A stretch of DNA of 64,000 nt from assembly GCA_024036415.1 (NCBI GenBank), contig JAMWET010005070.1:250001-314000 (forward strand). Direction: 5' to 3'. Shown one piece after another: positions 24,080 through 35,956 of the stretch. The notes under the pieces are model-generated. The model ran no database searches. It was not told where the DNA came from and saw nothing but the letters and a program-made list of their open reading frames with translations. How positions within the stretch are numbered: the stretch's first letter is position 1; every line of letters starts with the position of its first letter. The stretch comes from Prochilodus magdalenae. Taxonomy: Eukaryota; Chordata; Actinopteri; Characiformes; Prochilodontidae. Made by a program: the position numbers and the translations under genes.

Positions 24080-24320
24080 TTGTAATGCTATCTGCTGTAT
24101 TGAGCTACACATACAGAAGTAGTGTCTATGGCAGCACCACAGACAACTTGGCATGTCTTGGAGTTGTAGTAGGCTCCTTATGATGTGCTGCAACAATCCA
24201 TCCATCTGCTACTGCTCGCTGAACGTTCGCAATCATGGCTGTTGGGTCAGTCTGGTACAGCAATAAGGCCCATTCTTGCTTGCACCACATGTGTGGCCAA
24301 GCGTGAATTTGACAATTCCA
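24080..24320 (-). mobile_element. Relic of the second Tc1-like family (copy B, minus strand)
   Basis: Read on the minus strand, one frame from about 24323 gives an internal transposase segment containing YQTDPTAMIANVQRAV. This is closely related to copy C (TDPTAMILDIQQAA), and the frame stays open to 24126. The complement of 'gctacacatacagaagtagt' near 24104 matches the downstream segment of copies A and C. The middle of the gene is deleted. No intact ends were found. Confidence 0.65.
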
Positions 24321-25582
24321 CAATGATTGAGAAAGCTGTATAGCTTTAAAAATGAACTTAAAATAGAATTAGCATCATGAGTTGAAATTACAAGTGAATT
24401 ATTATCATCTACCGTATGGTGCCAAATGTTTAAAATACTGTAGTAATTAATAATCATTAATCTGATTCAGTAATTCCATAGTTCTGAGCAGGAGACGAGG
24501 TTTAGGTATTCGCCGGATAAACTGATTGTGGCCTTCTTGCGCTGGTAAAAAGCTAAATGCAGGTATGAGCTGAATGTAGACACTTCACTGGTCTTTGCTC
24601 AGAAGGCCTAGTAGGGTCCCTGCCTTCCTCACATTAAGACTTGTAATAGGTCTCTAAACCTGAGGTTTAATGATGTCAAAGACCCCCGTGCTTTAAATCA
24701 AATCCATTTAGTGTGAGATTTTAATAATGAATGAATGCAGCGAGAGTCGATTGTGGAGCTTCATTTATCGCCCTATTGATTGCAGCAGCTCTCAGGCTCA
24801 GAGAACAGGAGGCTTTTAGTCCCTCTAGGGGAGAGAAGCCTGTAAGACTACTCTGTGAACAACCTCACTGGGACATAAGAGAGAGAGAGAGAAAGTGTTG
24901 CACGTATGCGTATGAGCGTCTACATCTGTGCATGTGCGTCGCTGCGTTTGGGAGTTCGGTATTACATCAGTGTGATTCCTCTTGGGGTGGATTGCTCCAT
25001 GATTCTCTCAAAGAGCAGGGTCAGAAGGCTGAGAGGCCAGTCCCTGTGGAGTCCAAGGCTTTGAGTGTGTCTCGGGTTTTAATAAACCTCCATGAGGCAG
25101 AAGGAAAGGCTTGAATCAGCAGTCGTGCAAGACTGTCCCTGCTGGACTCCTGTTTTTTCTCCTGCACCTTCAGCTGCTGTAACATTTCGGCCAAAAATGG
25201 CAACCTCTAGGCAGCTGCGTTAAAGTGAATCTTGACTACTGGGGTGTTTGTCTGGAGACACTCGCAGCATGTTGCACGTTATGCCTGCAGACTGCTGCTG
25301 CTTCTTATGTATGTATGATACAGGAAAGAGTAAACTGTTTAATACATGGTTAGGTCAGCTCTTGGAAATGAAGGGTTCTTTGCAGGGGCCGACAGATATA
25401 AACATTTGCACCACGTGGACCACCAAGCTGGAAAAGATGATATATATTAAAGCTAACAACAACAAGCACACTTAAGTCACTGAGGCTATCGCACTGGAAT
25501 TACTTCAAAGTAAGATCCCTATGGGACCAAACTGTCTCCGGATCGCGTGCAACAGGGGGAATGTAGTGGTTTTGTTACTAAT
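24321..25582. other. Intron 1 stretch, weak GA tract only
   Basis: A short GA tract lies near 24880-24893. The block around 24640-24800 is repeat-free and carries TTTAATAATGAATGAATG-like text, but there is no firm call. Confidence 0.35.
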
Positions 25583-25654
25583 GATACTCTACCAAAAATA
25601 CAGGTCTTCAGATGTTCTTCAGTAAAGGGGATGATTCTGTTTAGAAGAGTTTGA

Positions 25655-25662
25655 TATAGAAA
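25655..25662. repeat. Left 8-bp target site duplication of the hAT-like element
   Basis: TATAGAAA here pairs with TATAGAAC at 26686-26693 (7 of 8 identical). The unsplit repeat copy at 29.4 kb has a single GTTCTATA, the complement of TATAGAAC, at the same point. Confidence 0.85.
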
Positions 25663-26685
25663 TAGGGCTGTACCCGACTCGGATTCGCCCGTTCTGGTCG
25701 ACGATTCGACTATTCGTTCATGTTTTTTTGTCCATGTACATTATCTAGTAATCAGTAAATCAATTTGCATACAGTTCAGATCTGATGTCCTCCTCATTTA
25801 GAAAGTCAGCAGAGTCACAGGAACATATTTCTGAACTGAAAGAGACGTGGCGTATGATGATCGATCTGAATTGGATCCTGATTTAATTACAGGATATAGC
25901 GTCGGGCAGGAGCACGTATGCATGCTAAACATTAGCGCTTATAGCTTATAGTCTTTTAATTTCACTTCTAACAGCTTCTTCAGTAGGATGACCCTTCGTC
26001 TTTCATCTCTCATAAATGATGAGCTGCTAAATAAAACCAAATTAGTCCATATTTAAATTATTTATAGGGTATTATTACCCATGCTGAAATTAATATTTCT
26101 CGTTTATCGGCAGGCATTTAAGTGACTGTGCTTATCCTTAAATAAATATAATCTTAGCTGTACACGAATAAATATAAATATCTGTAATTTAGGTTTGAAA
26201 ATAATTGAATTATAATAAAACAAACGTCTTCGGTCCGTTTTTCCTTCACCGCAAACAGCCGTTATGTCTAAACCGAAAGTCCACTCCCTCGTTTGAAGCA
26301 GTGTTGGATGTCTGACTAAATGACGAGCAGAATTGGGTTTGTTCGGATTCTCTTCTTCAAAAGCTCCTCCAGACTTTCTCTGAGACATCGTTCCCTCCGT
26401 GTTTCACAGCTTCACAGCTTTAGCTTCCTTCAGCAGTGAACCGCCAGCGCACGGTGTCACGTGGATTTAATATTTCAGCAAGCACCTGTCACGGCGCAGC
26501 TAAAACTTAAATATATATTTATTATTCCCCTTTAATAATTATTAAAATGTCTTTTTACATTCTTAAAGTTCTTGTTTTTTTTACTAAGCTTTAGTCTGTT
26601 TTACGAGAGAAAAAAAGAGGTCACTGTTGTCAGTCGACTTGAAGGTTCTCAGTCGACTTAAACGGTCTTCTAGAGGGCAGCCCTA
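25663..26685. mobile_element. Non-autonomous hAT-like DNA transposon, 1023 bp
   Basis: The ends are TAGGGCTG and CAGCCCTA, a perfect 8-bp terminal inverted repeat of hAT character, flanked by an 8-bp target duplication. Subterminal GTCGAC-type motifs occur near both ends: GGTCGACGATTCGACTATTC near 25697, and CAGTCGACTTGAAGG and CAGTCGACTTAAACGG near 26630-26665. This is typical of hAT transposase-binding arrays. The interior is AT-rich and has no transposase domain on either strand, so mobilisation would need an enzyme supplied elsewhere. Insertion is confirmed by the empty site in the related repeat at 29.4 kb. Confidence 0.9.
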
Positions 26686-26693
26686 TATAGAAC
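26686..26693. repeat. Right 8-bp target site duplication of the hAT-like element
   Basis: TATAGAAC matches the left duplication except for the last base. Confidence 0.85.
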
Positions 26694-26800
26694 CATTTCA
26701 TGCTTAATGGTTCTTCAGATCAGTGGGTAATGAGTTGTGCATGGTTCTATATAGGAACATTTTAAACATGGTTCTATATTGCACCACAAAGGGTTCTGCT

Positions 26801-29100
26801 ATTGCTGCAGTGCCAAGCTACAGCCACTTGTACATTATCCTGCGACCTGAAGGATTTTTTAATAAATATCCTCACAGTATAGGTGTATATCGCAAAGCAG
26901 CTTTATTTTTCAATTGTATGATAAATTTTGACCTTAAAATAGCTGAGCCTATTCTTACCACATGTCCAACTTTTGACCAGTGACACTCGTAATAGAATTT
27001 TAGAATAGGCTTTTTGCAATTTTGTCCTATGTAAGGACCTTGGAAAAGCCTCAGACGGCTGGTAGTTTGTTGTGCATGCTGAACGAAAGAGGAAGGGACA
27101 GTTGGTATGATAATGCTCCGTGTTAATAATTGTTTGCTATTCATGAGAAGCTATTTTCCTCGTCCTCCGGCTATACTGAAGAAGAGCCTACTTGAAGCAG
27201 GTCAGGATTAGAAGGCTTGGGATTTAGTCTGCTTGCCCGTGTATTATCTCGTATCAGGGAAAGCAATTTCAAGAAATTCTCGCTTAATCTAATTCCGCAA
27301 GCACAGCCAGACTGAAGTTTATCATAAATATTCCTAAATGGGCCCTTTCTCATTGGCTAGAAGATTAAGACACAGCAACAAGCCCCCCTCTCTTACCTCT
27401 CTCTCAGTTCTCCTTATCTCCGTGAAGACGTGAGCCTGAGGAGTCCAGTAGGCTAGGCCACATGGTGCGCATGATCCTCTTTAAAGAAGAGCTGACATTA
27501 CACTCCAAATCTTCCACATCTTCTCTGCATTTATGATATGTCTTAATCTGGGGTTGGAGATGGTTGACAGGTGGCAGACAGACCAATCTCCCTGCAATAG
27601 CTTTGGGTCAAGAACAAGAGATTTCACCTCGGGGCCCAGACTCCACTTCAGGAGGGTGGAGGAACCCCTAAAGACTCAAGCAATTAGAGGGACTTAACCC
27701 TTAAATCTATACTTTGGGTTATTGGTGACCTGTGCCCTCATTACCCCATGCTGTGCTTTGTCCATTTTTTCAGATAAATGACAAAGAAACTTTAAAAATA
27801 TACTAAAATATATGGTCCTTTATTCATTTTTATTGTCAGTAGATTCCTTTTTCACTGTGTTCATGGCTGTTTGCAGGTCAGTTTGTGTCACTAACTACCT
27901 GAAAGTACAACTGTTAAGGGTTAATAATGATTAAGGGTTAATAAGCCCATATCCCATGCCCAAAATCAGTGGTCAAACTTTAGTTTATGCAGCTTAAAAT
28001 AAACAGATGGTTTTTGTTTCTAATGCTGTCCAAAAATATTGGGCTTACCAACTGACCTTTAAAATGTGGACCAATAGAAATGCTCCAAAATATATTAGAA
28101 TAAAGTCACTTTATGTTGACTTACATTAAAAGTGAAGACAGCAACAGTGTGTGAATGAGTCCGTTTTTGTGAAATCTCGAAACCAATGAATTTAGTATGC
28201 TGTTTGTGCAACATATTTTCCCTATATTGGAGCAAATGCTACATTTTAAAACTGTTTTCTGCATCATGTCAAACGTTTGGTGATATGGGGCCATTAAATC
28301 AATAGACTTCAGCTTGTTCACTCACAGAACCTTTTAACATGACTAATTCTGAGTTTCTTCAGTCATGCAGTATCCCTGTTTCTTCACCACCGGGCAAAAA
28401 CATCAAATATGCTAGATCCTATCTCTAAAAGAAGACAGGAAGATATCGGATGGGAGAGAAAAGATAGGCCGGCATGTTTACAGTTTTGGGAAACGAGGCC
28501 TGGGGTGATGATTATGAGTGTGAAGGCTTTGTGCCGTGTCCCTGTGTGTGCGTGAGATTCGGCTGTCACTGCTGGTGATGTACAGCTGGGCTAGGCTCGT
28601 AGGGTCTATCAGGCTACTGGCCTGATGCTGTGTGATAATAAGCATAGCGAAGAGAAACTCTGACAGACCATGGTGGACAGCAGCTCTGTGGCCCCGAGGC
28701 ATAGAAGGAAGTAACGGAGGAGAAAGAGTGTGGAAGGGGGGCACAGGAGATGAATGGTGTTGGATGAAGAAAGAGAAGCGGGTTAAGGTTAGTGGTCGCT
28801 GTTGCCTGGGGCTGCAGCAGGTTGTCTCCTGAGGTGGTGCATCTCCGTGACAATGACAGATTGGGGGAGACAAGCAGCACCCGTGGGGTGCAAACACACC
28901 TCGACTGGGCATCGTCTGCCATTTAACAGCCTCTTCTCACTGCTGACATTTCTATCATCCTCCCACCCATCCGCTTGGCCATGCTCACCAGCGGCTTCCC
29001 CTGTCCACTCCTGTGCCCGGCGGGTCTGTGAGTTATGACAGCAGGGTAGAGGTTGAAATGTTTGTCCAGACCTGAGAGAGCCCAGCTCAACATTCACATT
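26801..29100. other. Intron 1 stretch without recognised features
   Basis: No exon or transposon end is seen. The part near 27130-27340 is repeat-free with possible regulatory character. The frames at 28478-28922 (minus) have no recognisable domain. Confidence 0.35.
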
Positions 29101-29880
29101 AAGGTTCGGTCAGGTTTGGACAAGAGCTGTGTTCAAAATATCAAGACAGCAGTATATCAGGCTGTATCCATACTTCTGCATGTACTTTTACTTTTATACA
29201 TTCATCGTCAAAAAATAGTTCCTCAAGTAGTTGGACCCAGAAACTTGGTGGTTAGGTTGGACATTCTGAATGATTTAGGTTTCACACTCTGCCGCACATG
29301 TGACAAAAGGAATGCCTTATCGCTGTACGTGACTGACCCAACAGCCATGATTCTGGACATTCAGCAAGCAGCAGAACCCTTTTTGGTGCAATATAGAACC
29401 ATGTTCAAAACGTTTCTATATACAGTAGAACCATACACAACTCATTACCCACTGATCTGAAGAACCATTAAGCATGGAATGGTTCTATATCAAACTCTTG
29501 GTTCTAAACAGAACCATCCCCTTCACTGAAGAACATCTGAAGACCCATCTTTTTAGTAGATACCCTGCATGAGTCATCCTGTTTGTGCCAACACCATTGG
29601 CAGACGGCTGCACAATGCAGGACTACATGCCCATAACATCGCGTCAACATCGCCAAAGACTGAAAAAAAGTGATTTAGAATGGCAGCAGGTCATCTTCAC
29701 TGACAAGACTGAGAGACGCTACTCTTGTATGTGTAGCCCCATACATATTACCTGCATCAGTTTAAATTTATCATCATTTATTGGTCCTTATTTGATGATG
29801 AATGTATGTAGAAATACTTGTTGTGAGTGTAATAACTCCAAACTTACTTTTTTTAGATTATTTTTAAGGAATGCAAAGAA
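29100..29880 (+). mobile_element. Relic of the second Tc1-like family (copy C), itself interrupted
   Basis: An internal transposase segment is read at about 29300-29372 (ALSLYVTDPTAMILDIQQAA). After an inserted repeat, sequence resembling TNTIGRRLHNAGLHA is read near 29588-29632, and EWQQVIFTDKTE, around the first catalytic Asp, near 29680-29712. The gene is truncated after that, and stops are present. A downstream non-coding segment with 'tatgtgtagc' is shared with copies A and B. The outer borders are approximate. Confidence 0.7.
29373..29560 (+). repeat. GGTTCTATATAGAACC-type short repeat, copy 2, inserted in Tc1 relic C
   Basis: About 188 bp of GGTTCTATA-rich sequence interrupts the Tc1 relic. 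The flanking text 'cagcaagcagca' and 'catgagtcatcctg' lies 180-200 bp apart here, but the corresponding text is nearly adjacent in copy A near 16643-16673. It is the uninterrupted counterpart of the copy at 25.6-26.8 kb, in opposite orientation. Confidence 0.85.
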
Positions 29881-31585
29881 ACCATGCGATCTGTAATAAA
29901 TGAAATAACATACTCCCAGGCTTGATATCTTTGTTTTGTGTATTTATAAATTTTTAGTGTAGTGTGTTTTAACATGAAAATTGTTCAGTGAGTAAAATGG
30001 TCTGGTGTTGGCTGTCATATCATATTATGACATTTGTGCTGTTATATCGTGAAGATGTTGCCAGTTCCTATTGATAAGTGATACCCAAACTAGGGTTTTC
30101 TATTGGCATCAGTTTTATGATACAGTACACATCACGGCACAGATTTCACACACACCTAAACTTTTAACTGAATTTGCTCAAATGTCAAATTTTAAATGAA
30201 AACACCGTATTTTGTAAATAGGTGATCTATTGATAAATAGATAATATGATAACCTACTTTTTGTATCTGCTGTATTCATGTAACTCGGGTCCTTTAAGAG
30301 TGCTGCATTAGCACAAAACCCTTCTGACGACATATCTGGAAGGTGGAAGGAGGAAGTGTCTGATGAACTGTGACTGCTTTAGGGTATGTGCTGTATTTGT
30401 AAATGTGTGAGATAATGCTAGCTTGCTTGTTATTATCAGTAGCTGGGTTAGCAGTTATGATAGCACAGAGATAGCAAACACTTGTATTCTAGGTTTTTGG
30501 TGAGCCAAAACATGAATACCATGTGAGTTATGTCAAACCTGTGAGGCTGAAGGATATAATGGCGTTCTACGGAACACTGCATGACTCAGTGACTAATATT
30601 AAATCCTACTTTCAGGCCGGAATGCCCCTTTTATCAGGCATAAGCTTTGGGAATGTGGGGATTTTTTAGTCTTCATTTTCTGGATGGATGGATTTGGACA
30701 GAATTCTGTCAGGTTGTATTAAGGTTTGACTGTGAAATGTGGTGCTGGTAGTGAGGCTGAACTTAAAAGGAAGAATGCTATACTTAAGTTGAAGTCATAA
30801 ATTTAGGCTTGATTAAAGCTCACACACAGGCTAGTGGGAGTTTATGTGGAAGAACTCAAACCTGTATGTGATCATGCTACACACTGGCTGGGGGGCATTA
30901 ATCAGTGATGCCTTAGTTCTGCTCTAATAATCTTGGCCCAACATGGTATACATGGACAGGGGGCCACAGAGCGAGAGTGAATGAAATATTAAAACACTTG
31001 CTGGTTTGCAAATTTGTGCTCATGAAATATTTAGCCTTTCAAACTGGATCTAGTTTATGTGAGAATGACTCTGGCGGGCGTGTGTATTCACTTTCCTGCG
31101 ACACTGGGCCTTGTTAGCACTGAGGTAATTAGATGAGCAGTTGTATTCCCATAGCCTGAAAGGAGATATTTGAAGTGCTTGTTACAGCATCATGTTGTGG
31201 CAGTTCAACTTTCTTTCATATCTATGAGAAGAAACCGTGTGGACTTTTTCTCTCTTTGTTATTCCAGATTGTTCACCTCTTGTTCCAGTTCAGTTCAGCA
31301 CAGTTTGGTCTTTTGTGGTCATTGTGCCTAGGACTGGAATTGCGTACTCCTGATCTAGGCCATTCATAACCTGAGTGATCTCTGCTGCCTTTGGTGGTTT
31401 GTGTCCCCACATACATAGCCCCCGCCATCTCCGGGAGAATTCATCCATCCTGGTCAGGGCAGTGGAACATCCAGCCAGTGCCCAGCCTGAGCCTTAGCCA
31501 TTCAGGGTCTCCAAACAGTCCCTAATCTCTTCCACTCGAGCACCAGCAAAATGTCAACCGGCCTTTAGAGACCGCCTCTCTTTCA
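29881..31585. other. Intron 1 stretch without recognised features
   Basis: Nothing is supportable on either strand. Several AT-rich blocks near 30030-30260 may be old transposon debris. Confidence 0.35.
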
Positions 31586-31589
31586 CCCG

Positions 31590-31960
31590 CCTCTCATTTC
31601 CCAACCAACGGCTGGATATGAGCATGCTACTGCCCTCCCTACCAGCCTCCCCTCGCAGTTCAGACTTACTCTGCCAGCAGCGGCCTGCACATCATGCAGG
31701 AAGACTCGTTTACAGCACGGGAGGAAGAGGAGGCGATGAAGGAGAGGCTGTTTCATTTGCATATTATTCAAATAGCAGTTGTGAGTGGCCATAATGAAGT
31801 CCCTCCCAGCTCTAAAACGCCCAGCTGCATGCCACTCCCATGAATTATTCATACCAACCCAGAGGCAATAAATCAGCCAGGCAAGAACTAACAAAATTAG
31901 CTCCCAATTAGTGTTTGTTTATGGCGATCATATTTTTCCCCTTCGTCTAATACCGGAATA
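31590..31960. promoter_or_regulatory. Candidate conserved non-coding enhancer
   Basis: The stretch is free of repeats and holds octamer/homeodomain-type words close together: CATTTGCATATTATTC near 31755, GAATTATTCATACC near 31842, GGCAATAAATCAGCC near 31863, ACAAAATTAGC near 31891 and CCCAATTAGTGTTTG near 31903. Such clustering is common in deeply conserved vertebrate intronic enhancers of developmental genes. Regulatory function is inferred; no alignment was possible. Confidence 0.35.
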
Positions 31961-32943
31961 GGGGGGAAAAAGTAGACTGCTAGAGAGAGAGCAAAGTGAA
32001 CTGTGTGTCTCTTTTGCCCTTGAAAACAGTGGAGATCAGAGAGAAAAGAGGAGTTTGAGGGGGTTTGTGAGCATGTGTGAGGAGCATGCGTGAGTTTGTG
32101 TGAGTGTTTTTGTGCATCTACGTGTGTGTGTGTGTGTGTATGTGTGTTTGTGCGTGTGCAGATCAGAGGCAGCAGAAAGTGTTATTCAGGCACATCACAG
32201 TCTGCTTCTGCTGCTTACCCCCACGGCCTTAGATCATCGGATTGCTGAGTAAATAAGTCAGTGGGCAGGAGAGTGTATATTTAAGATGCTTTTGGGGAGT
32301 GTTTTGCCTGAATTTATTGATTCCTCAAGGCTGCAGTCAATGGGTTTTCACTCCTGCATCCTCAAGCTTTATAGTGTACAACTTGCGGCTACGGATGGAA
32401 AAGCAGTTTGATCGAGCATTTAAAGGATATGTGAGGGGTACCAGCCGAGCAATGACGTGAAACATGGAAACTTGGACGTGCACACAAACAGACACAGACG
32501 CACTTTGTTTTTGTGCAGTGTCAGTACATTGGATCATATTATGGATGCACAACGATAGTTTCATTTCAGTAGATCATTGCTTTGAAACAGGAATGTATGC
32601 GTGTTTCAAACTGATTTTAATAACATATTCACTGTTGGGGCTGCTATGCTAATATGTCTGTGTTTTATTCACTTTACTGGACGTGCAATCCTGTACTACA
32701 GGACTAAGCTGTTTTTTATCTGATGCATAGTTTAACAGAGGGTAGCTTTTACACTGCAATGGATCACTTTAACAACACAGAGCTTCTAGAAACTGGCAGT
32801 GGGGCACACTAAATTCAGGTTTAAAGCACCCAAAACTGGCTGTGCTGATCATCTTGGGGCTCAATTCGATGTTTCCAGTTCTGATTGGTGAGATGTCATT
32901 TTCAGTAATGCTAGTTTAGGTAAGTCTAAAACATGGGGCGAGG
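31961..32943. other. Intron 1 stretch with a TG-rich tract
   Basis: A TG-rich simple repeat is at 32121-32160. Otherwise nothing is recognised. Confidence 0.5.
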
Positions 32944-33874
32944 GCGGGAGTGGGCAACGTACACAAACCAGTTAAAGTAGAAATACCCAAGGTACAATTT
33001 TACTTCAGTAGAAGCAAAACTCCTCCCTTTAGATCCCCATATGAGTAGAAGTACTAGAGAATTTATCTTCAAATCCATTTAAGTATGGTAAAAGTATCAT
33101 CATTTAGTATGGCCCTCATGTTCTATTATCACTTCTGGAACAAGCCTCTTAATCAACTGATTTTGGGTGAAGAGACTCTAGTATCTCTAGGTCCACCAGT
33201 CTTTAATAGAAGGTCATTAATAAGTCTGACACTAATGTTTATTCAAATTATCATAAGCACAACCACACTGAAGGAGAACAGGTTCCATTAGCTAGAAAGT
33301 ACCTTTTTGCAAACAAGCAAATATTTATTTACAACTAAAGTTTAATAAGAACTTGTTTTAAACATATAAATGAGTTTTCCTTTACTATACTGCATTTGTA
33401 GGTCTCTGTTCATAAACATAAACCAGACAAAAGAAGTTTACTAGAAATTGTATACATTCAGAAAAAGACACTCGCCAGTCACAAGTGCATGTGTACATGT
33501 TTCTATACTGTGGTCTTTTTACCCACAGAGTCAGAAACAATATGTTTCATCTGTTTACTAACCCCATCCTGCTTTACCTAGCTTACTCCAGGTAGTCCTT
33601 GATGTAATCCAGGCCTGAAATGGATATTTTCATGGATGCCAAAACTCCATGAATGAGCTTGTTTCATTTTGACGTTTGTATGTTCACATAAGCCGAAAGG
33701 AACAACAGATTTCCCATAATGTAGTGAGGTAAAATGTAAGATATTAGATTTTGTAGATTTTGTTAAAGTACAAAGTCGCCCAAAATGGAAATACTTCATT
33801 AAAGTACAGATACACTAAACAACTACTTAAGTACAGTAACTAATTACATTTCAGTTAGTTACTGTCCTCCACTG
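32944..33874. mobile_element. Non-autonomous TIR element of the 'AAGTAAAAGTAC' type, about 930 bp
   Basis: The left end 'gggagtgggcaacgtacaca' then 'gttaaagtagaaatac', and the right end 'ctacttaagtacagtaacta' closing with 'ctgtcctccactg', match the two ends of a widespread teleost element whose termini read CAGTGGNGG inward. AAGTA/TACTT units are dense near both ends. There is no transposase. The left terminus is diverged and no clear target duplication was found, so superfamily is left open. Confidence 0.65.
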
Positions 33875-35956
33875 GGTGAGGAGCACTGTAAGGGATTAGG
33901 GGAGGTTTTTGGAATATACTGATGTCCAAACTCATCACAGCATTTATTTACATGGTCAAGTATTCAAATAATGCATCAAATAAAAGTACCTAATGTAAAG
34001 TTTTTAATGTGGTGAGCTTGTGGAAATGAAAATGAGGGGAAAGGATTGGTGCATTGCATCAGTGATACTTTGTGTCCTTGTTCATTCATAATTATAATAA
34101 TAATATAAAAATATTTTATTATTTACTTATATATACTTTATTGTTCATTAAAAAGGAAGTATTTGGAACTTGACATTAATGTTGCAATTGTATACAGAGT
34201 TGGAATTTTAGAGGGTGTGGCCTACATGTGGGAAGCATCTCCATTAAAAATAATCACCCCAGAATTATTGGTGCATCTCTGATATACTATGTGCATAAAT
34301 ACCTTTGTAATAAGGATTGTCTAAGCCGAACCCAAGGCTTAGAAAATGATCTTGACCCTAACGTCAGTAACTATAAAGACATGTGTCTTCCCTTTTATTA
34401 AAAAAACAATACATGTAACTTTTGTTAGAAGTACTTTTGGAAGTTTGGAAGGTTTTGTAGCTGCTAATATTGAAAGCCAGACATTGTTCGCACCAATGTT
34501 TCAACAAATTCAGGGCATTTTTGTCCTGAAAACAAAAGCCAACAAGTTGCATGCATGCACAACCGTCACCATGTTAATGAGAATCTCAGGAAAACTCTGG
34601 TCCTATGCAGCGTACGTGTTTGAGAGTGTAACGGAGGAACCAGCAGTGAGGAATTTTGGCTCCCTTTCCTGAACTTTGTTCGCAATCAATGTTCCGTTTA
34701 TAGAAATCAATGTGGAGGGTGAGTGCGGGGGAGAGTGTGGGTGTGGGTTGGACGGAGACACTGCGTGCGCATTACTGTAACATGAACCTCTGTTCCACAC
34801 AGCGGACTGCCAACCGCACCGTCTCCATCCAAACACGTCTGCAGCAGACTGCACAACGAGCAGCAGTAGATACAAGAGCAGGAGCAGATAAAAGGAGGCT
34901 AGAAAGAAGATAGCAAGCGAAAGAGTGGAAAAAGTGAGGGAACTACAGAACAAACACAAAGCCAGAGAGAGAATGCAAGTGTGGGCAGACGTCAGGGCCA
35001 CTATGCTCAGACACCATATAAAAAGCCTTGTATTATACAGTTGGGCTAACGCCCTCTCTCGCCCGTTGCTTTGCCTCTGATAGGGCTCGCTCTGTGCGTA
35101 GTTATGCGTACATGTGTAAAGTTGCACTGTAACAGGCCCAGCCTTTTGTTTAACTTCTTAGCAAACGCTTCCAGTGTTTCCACTCAGATCATGTGTGTGG
35201 TGGTGATGAAAGGAATCTGCAGTAGCTTGCAGAGTTTGTCACAACATGCATTATCACAGACAAAATGGGTCTCTTAGACTTCAAAACAAATTCCTTATGG
35301 CCTCCCTCATCCTTGCCTGTTATCCATTACACTTCACTCGTTGACTTTACATTTGGCTCAGTTCTGTTATTCATTTCTATAGAGAAAGACTGGACCAATG
35401 TATCATTATAATTAGCGATAAATTCAACAGAATTGGTCATTAAGACTTCCTGAATTTATCTGTGTCAATGCAAAAGTACTGATATCTAGCAGTGGAGGCG
35501 TAGACATAAGTTCAGACTTGTTCTCCAATATTATGAGAGTGTGTTATTTACTTGTTAAAAAGGTCCCTCTTCCCCAAGGTCCACTTATGCTGTTTGTATA
35601 GATGTGGAAAGCAGCCATAGCTCATTTATATGACCATTTCCCAACCTCTCTTTATTCTACAACGGTTGTTTTGGTCCCTGCACCTTAGATACAGACATAG
35701 CTCTGTTCTGATCGCTCTCATGTGTTCAACCTAATTTAAAAAGCAGTCTGACCTTGAACATTTCATACAGTTTAGTACGAATGGGCTAAGATAAAATAAC
35801 CGGCTGGGATAGATAAGATCAAATGGAGGATGCATGTAAATATGTGGCATCACAAAACCAATCAGTCAAAACAAGCTGTTGATGCAGCGTTTTCCACACA
35901 AAGACAGCATGTACTGGCATCCAAAAACAAGAAACAGTGGTTACATGCTTAATCCC
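33875..35956. other. Intron 1 stretch without firm features
   Basis: 'attggtgcatctctgatata' near 34267 resembles a decayed hAT end, but a partner was not found. Open frames at 34603-35127 (minus) have low complexity and no domain. Confidence 0.35.

Larger units (their letters stand above)
25583..26800 (-). repeat. GGTTCTATATAGAACC-type short repeat, copy 1, split by a hAT-like element
   Basis: The two outer pieces (25583-25662 and 26686-26800), when read on the minus strand and placed next to each other, match the uninterrupted copy at 29373-29560 over nearly its full length with scattered mismatches. The matching blocks include 'gaagaacatctgaaga', 'tcattacccactgatctgaa' and 'tgcaatatagaaccatgtt'. 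The family is non-coding and rich in GGTTCTATA palindromic units. I do not know its formal name. Confidence 0.85.

Noticed and set aside
28478..28922. Two overlapping minus-strand frames of 100-144 codons
   Set aside because: No recognisable family and the composition reflects local C-rich simple sequence.
33888..34285. Possible hAT relic ending 'attggtgcatctctgatata'
   Set aside because: End-like words occur in the same orientation rather than inverted; borders cannot be set.
34603..35127. 174-codon minus-strand open frame
   Set aside because: Leucine/serine runs without domain or splice context; chance open frame.
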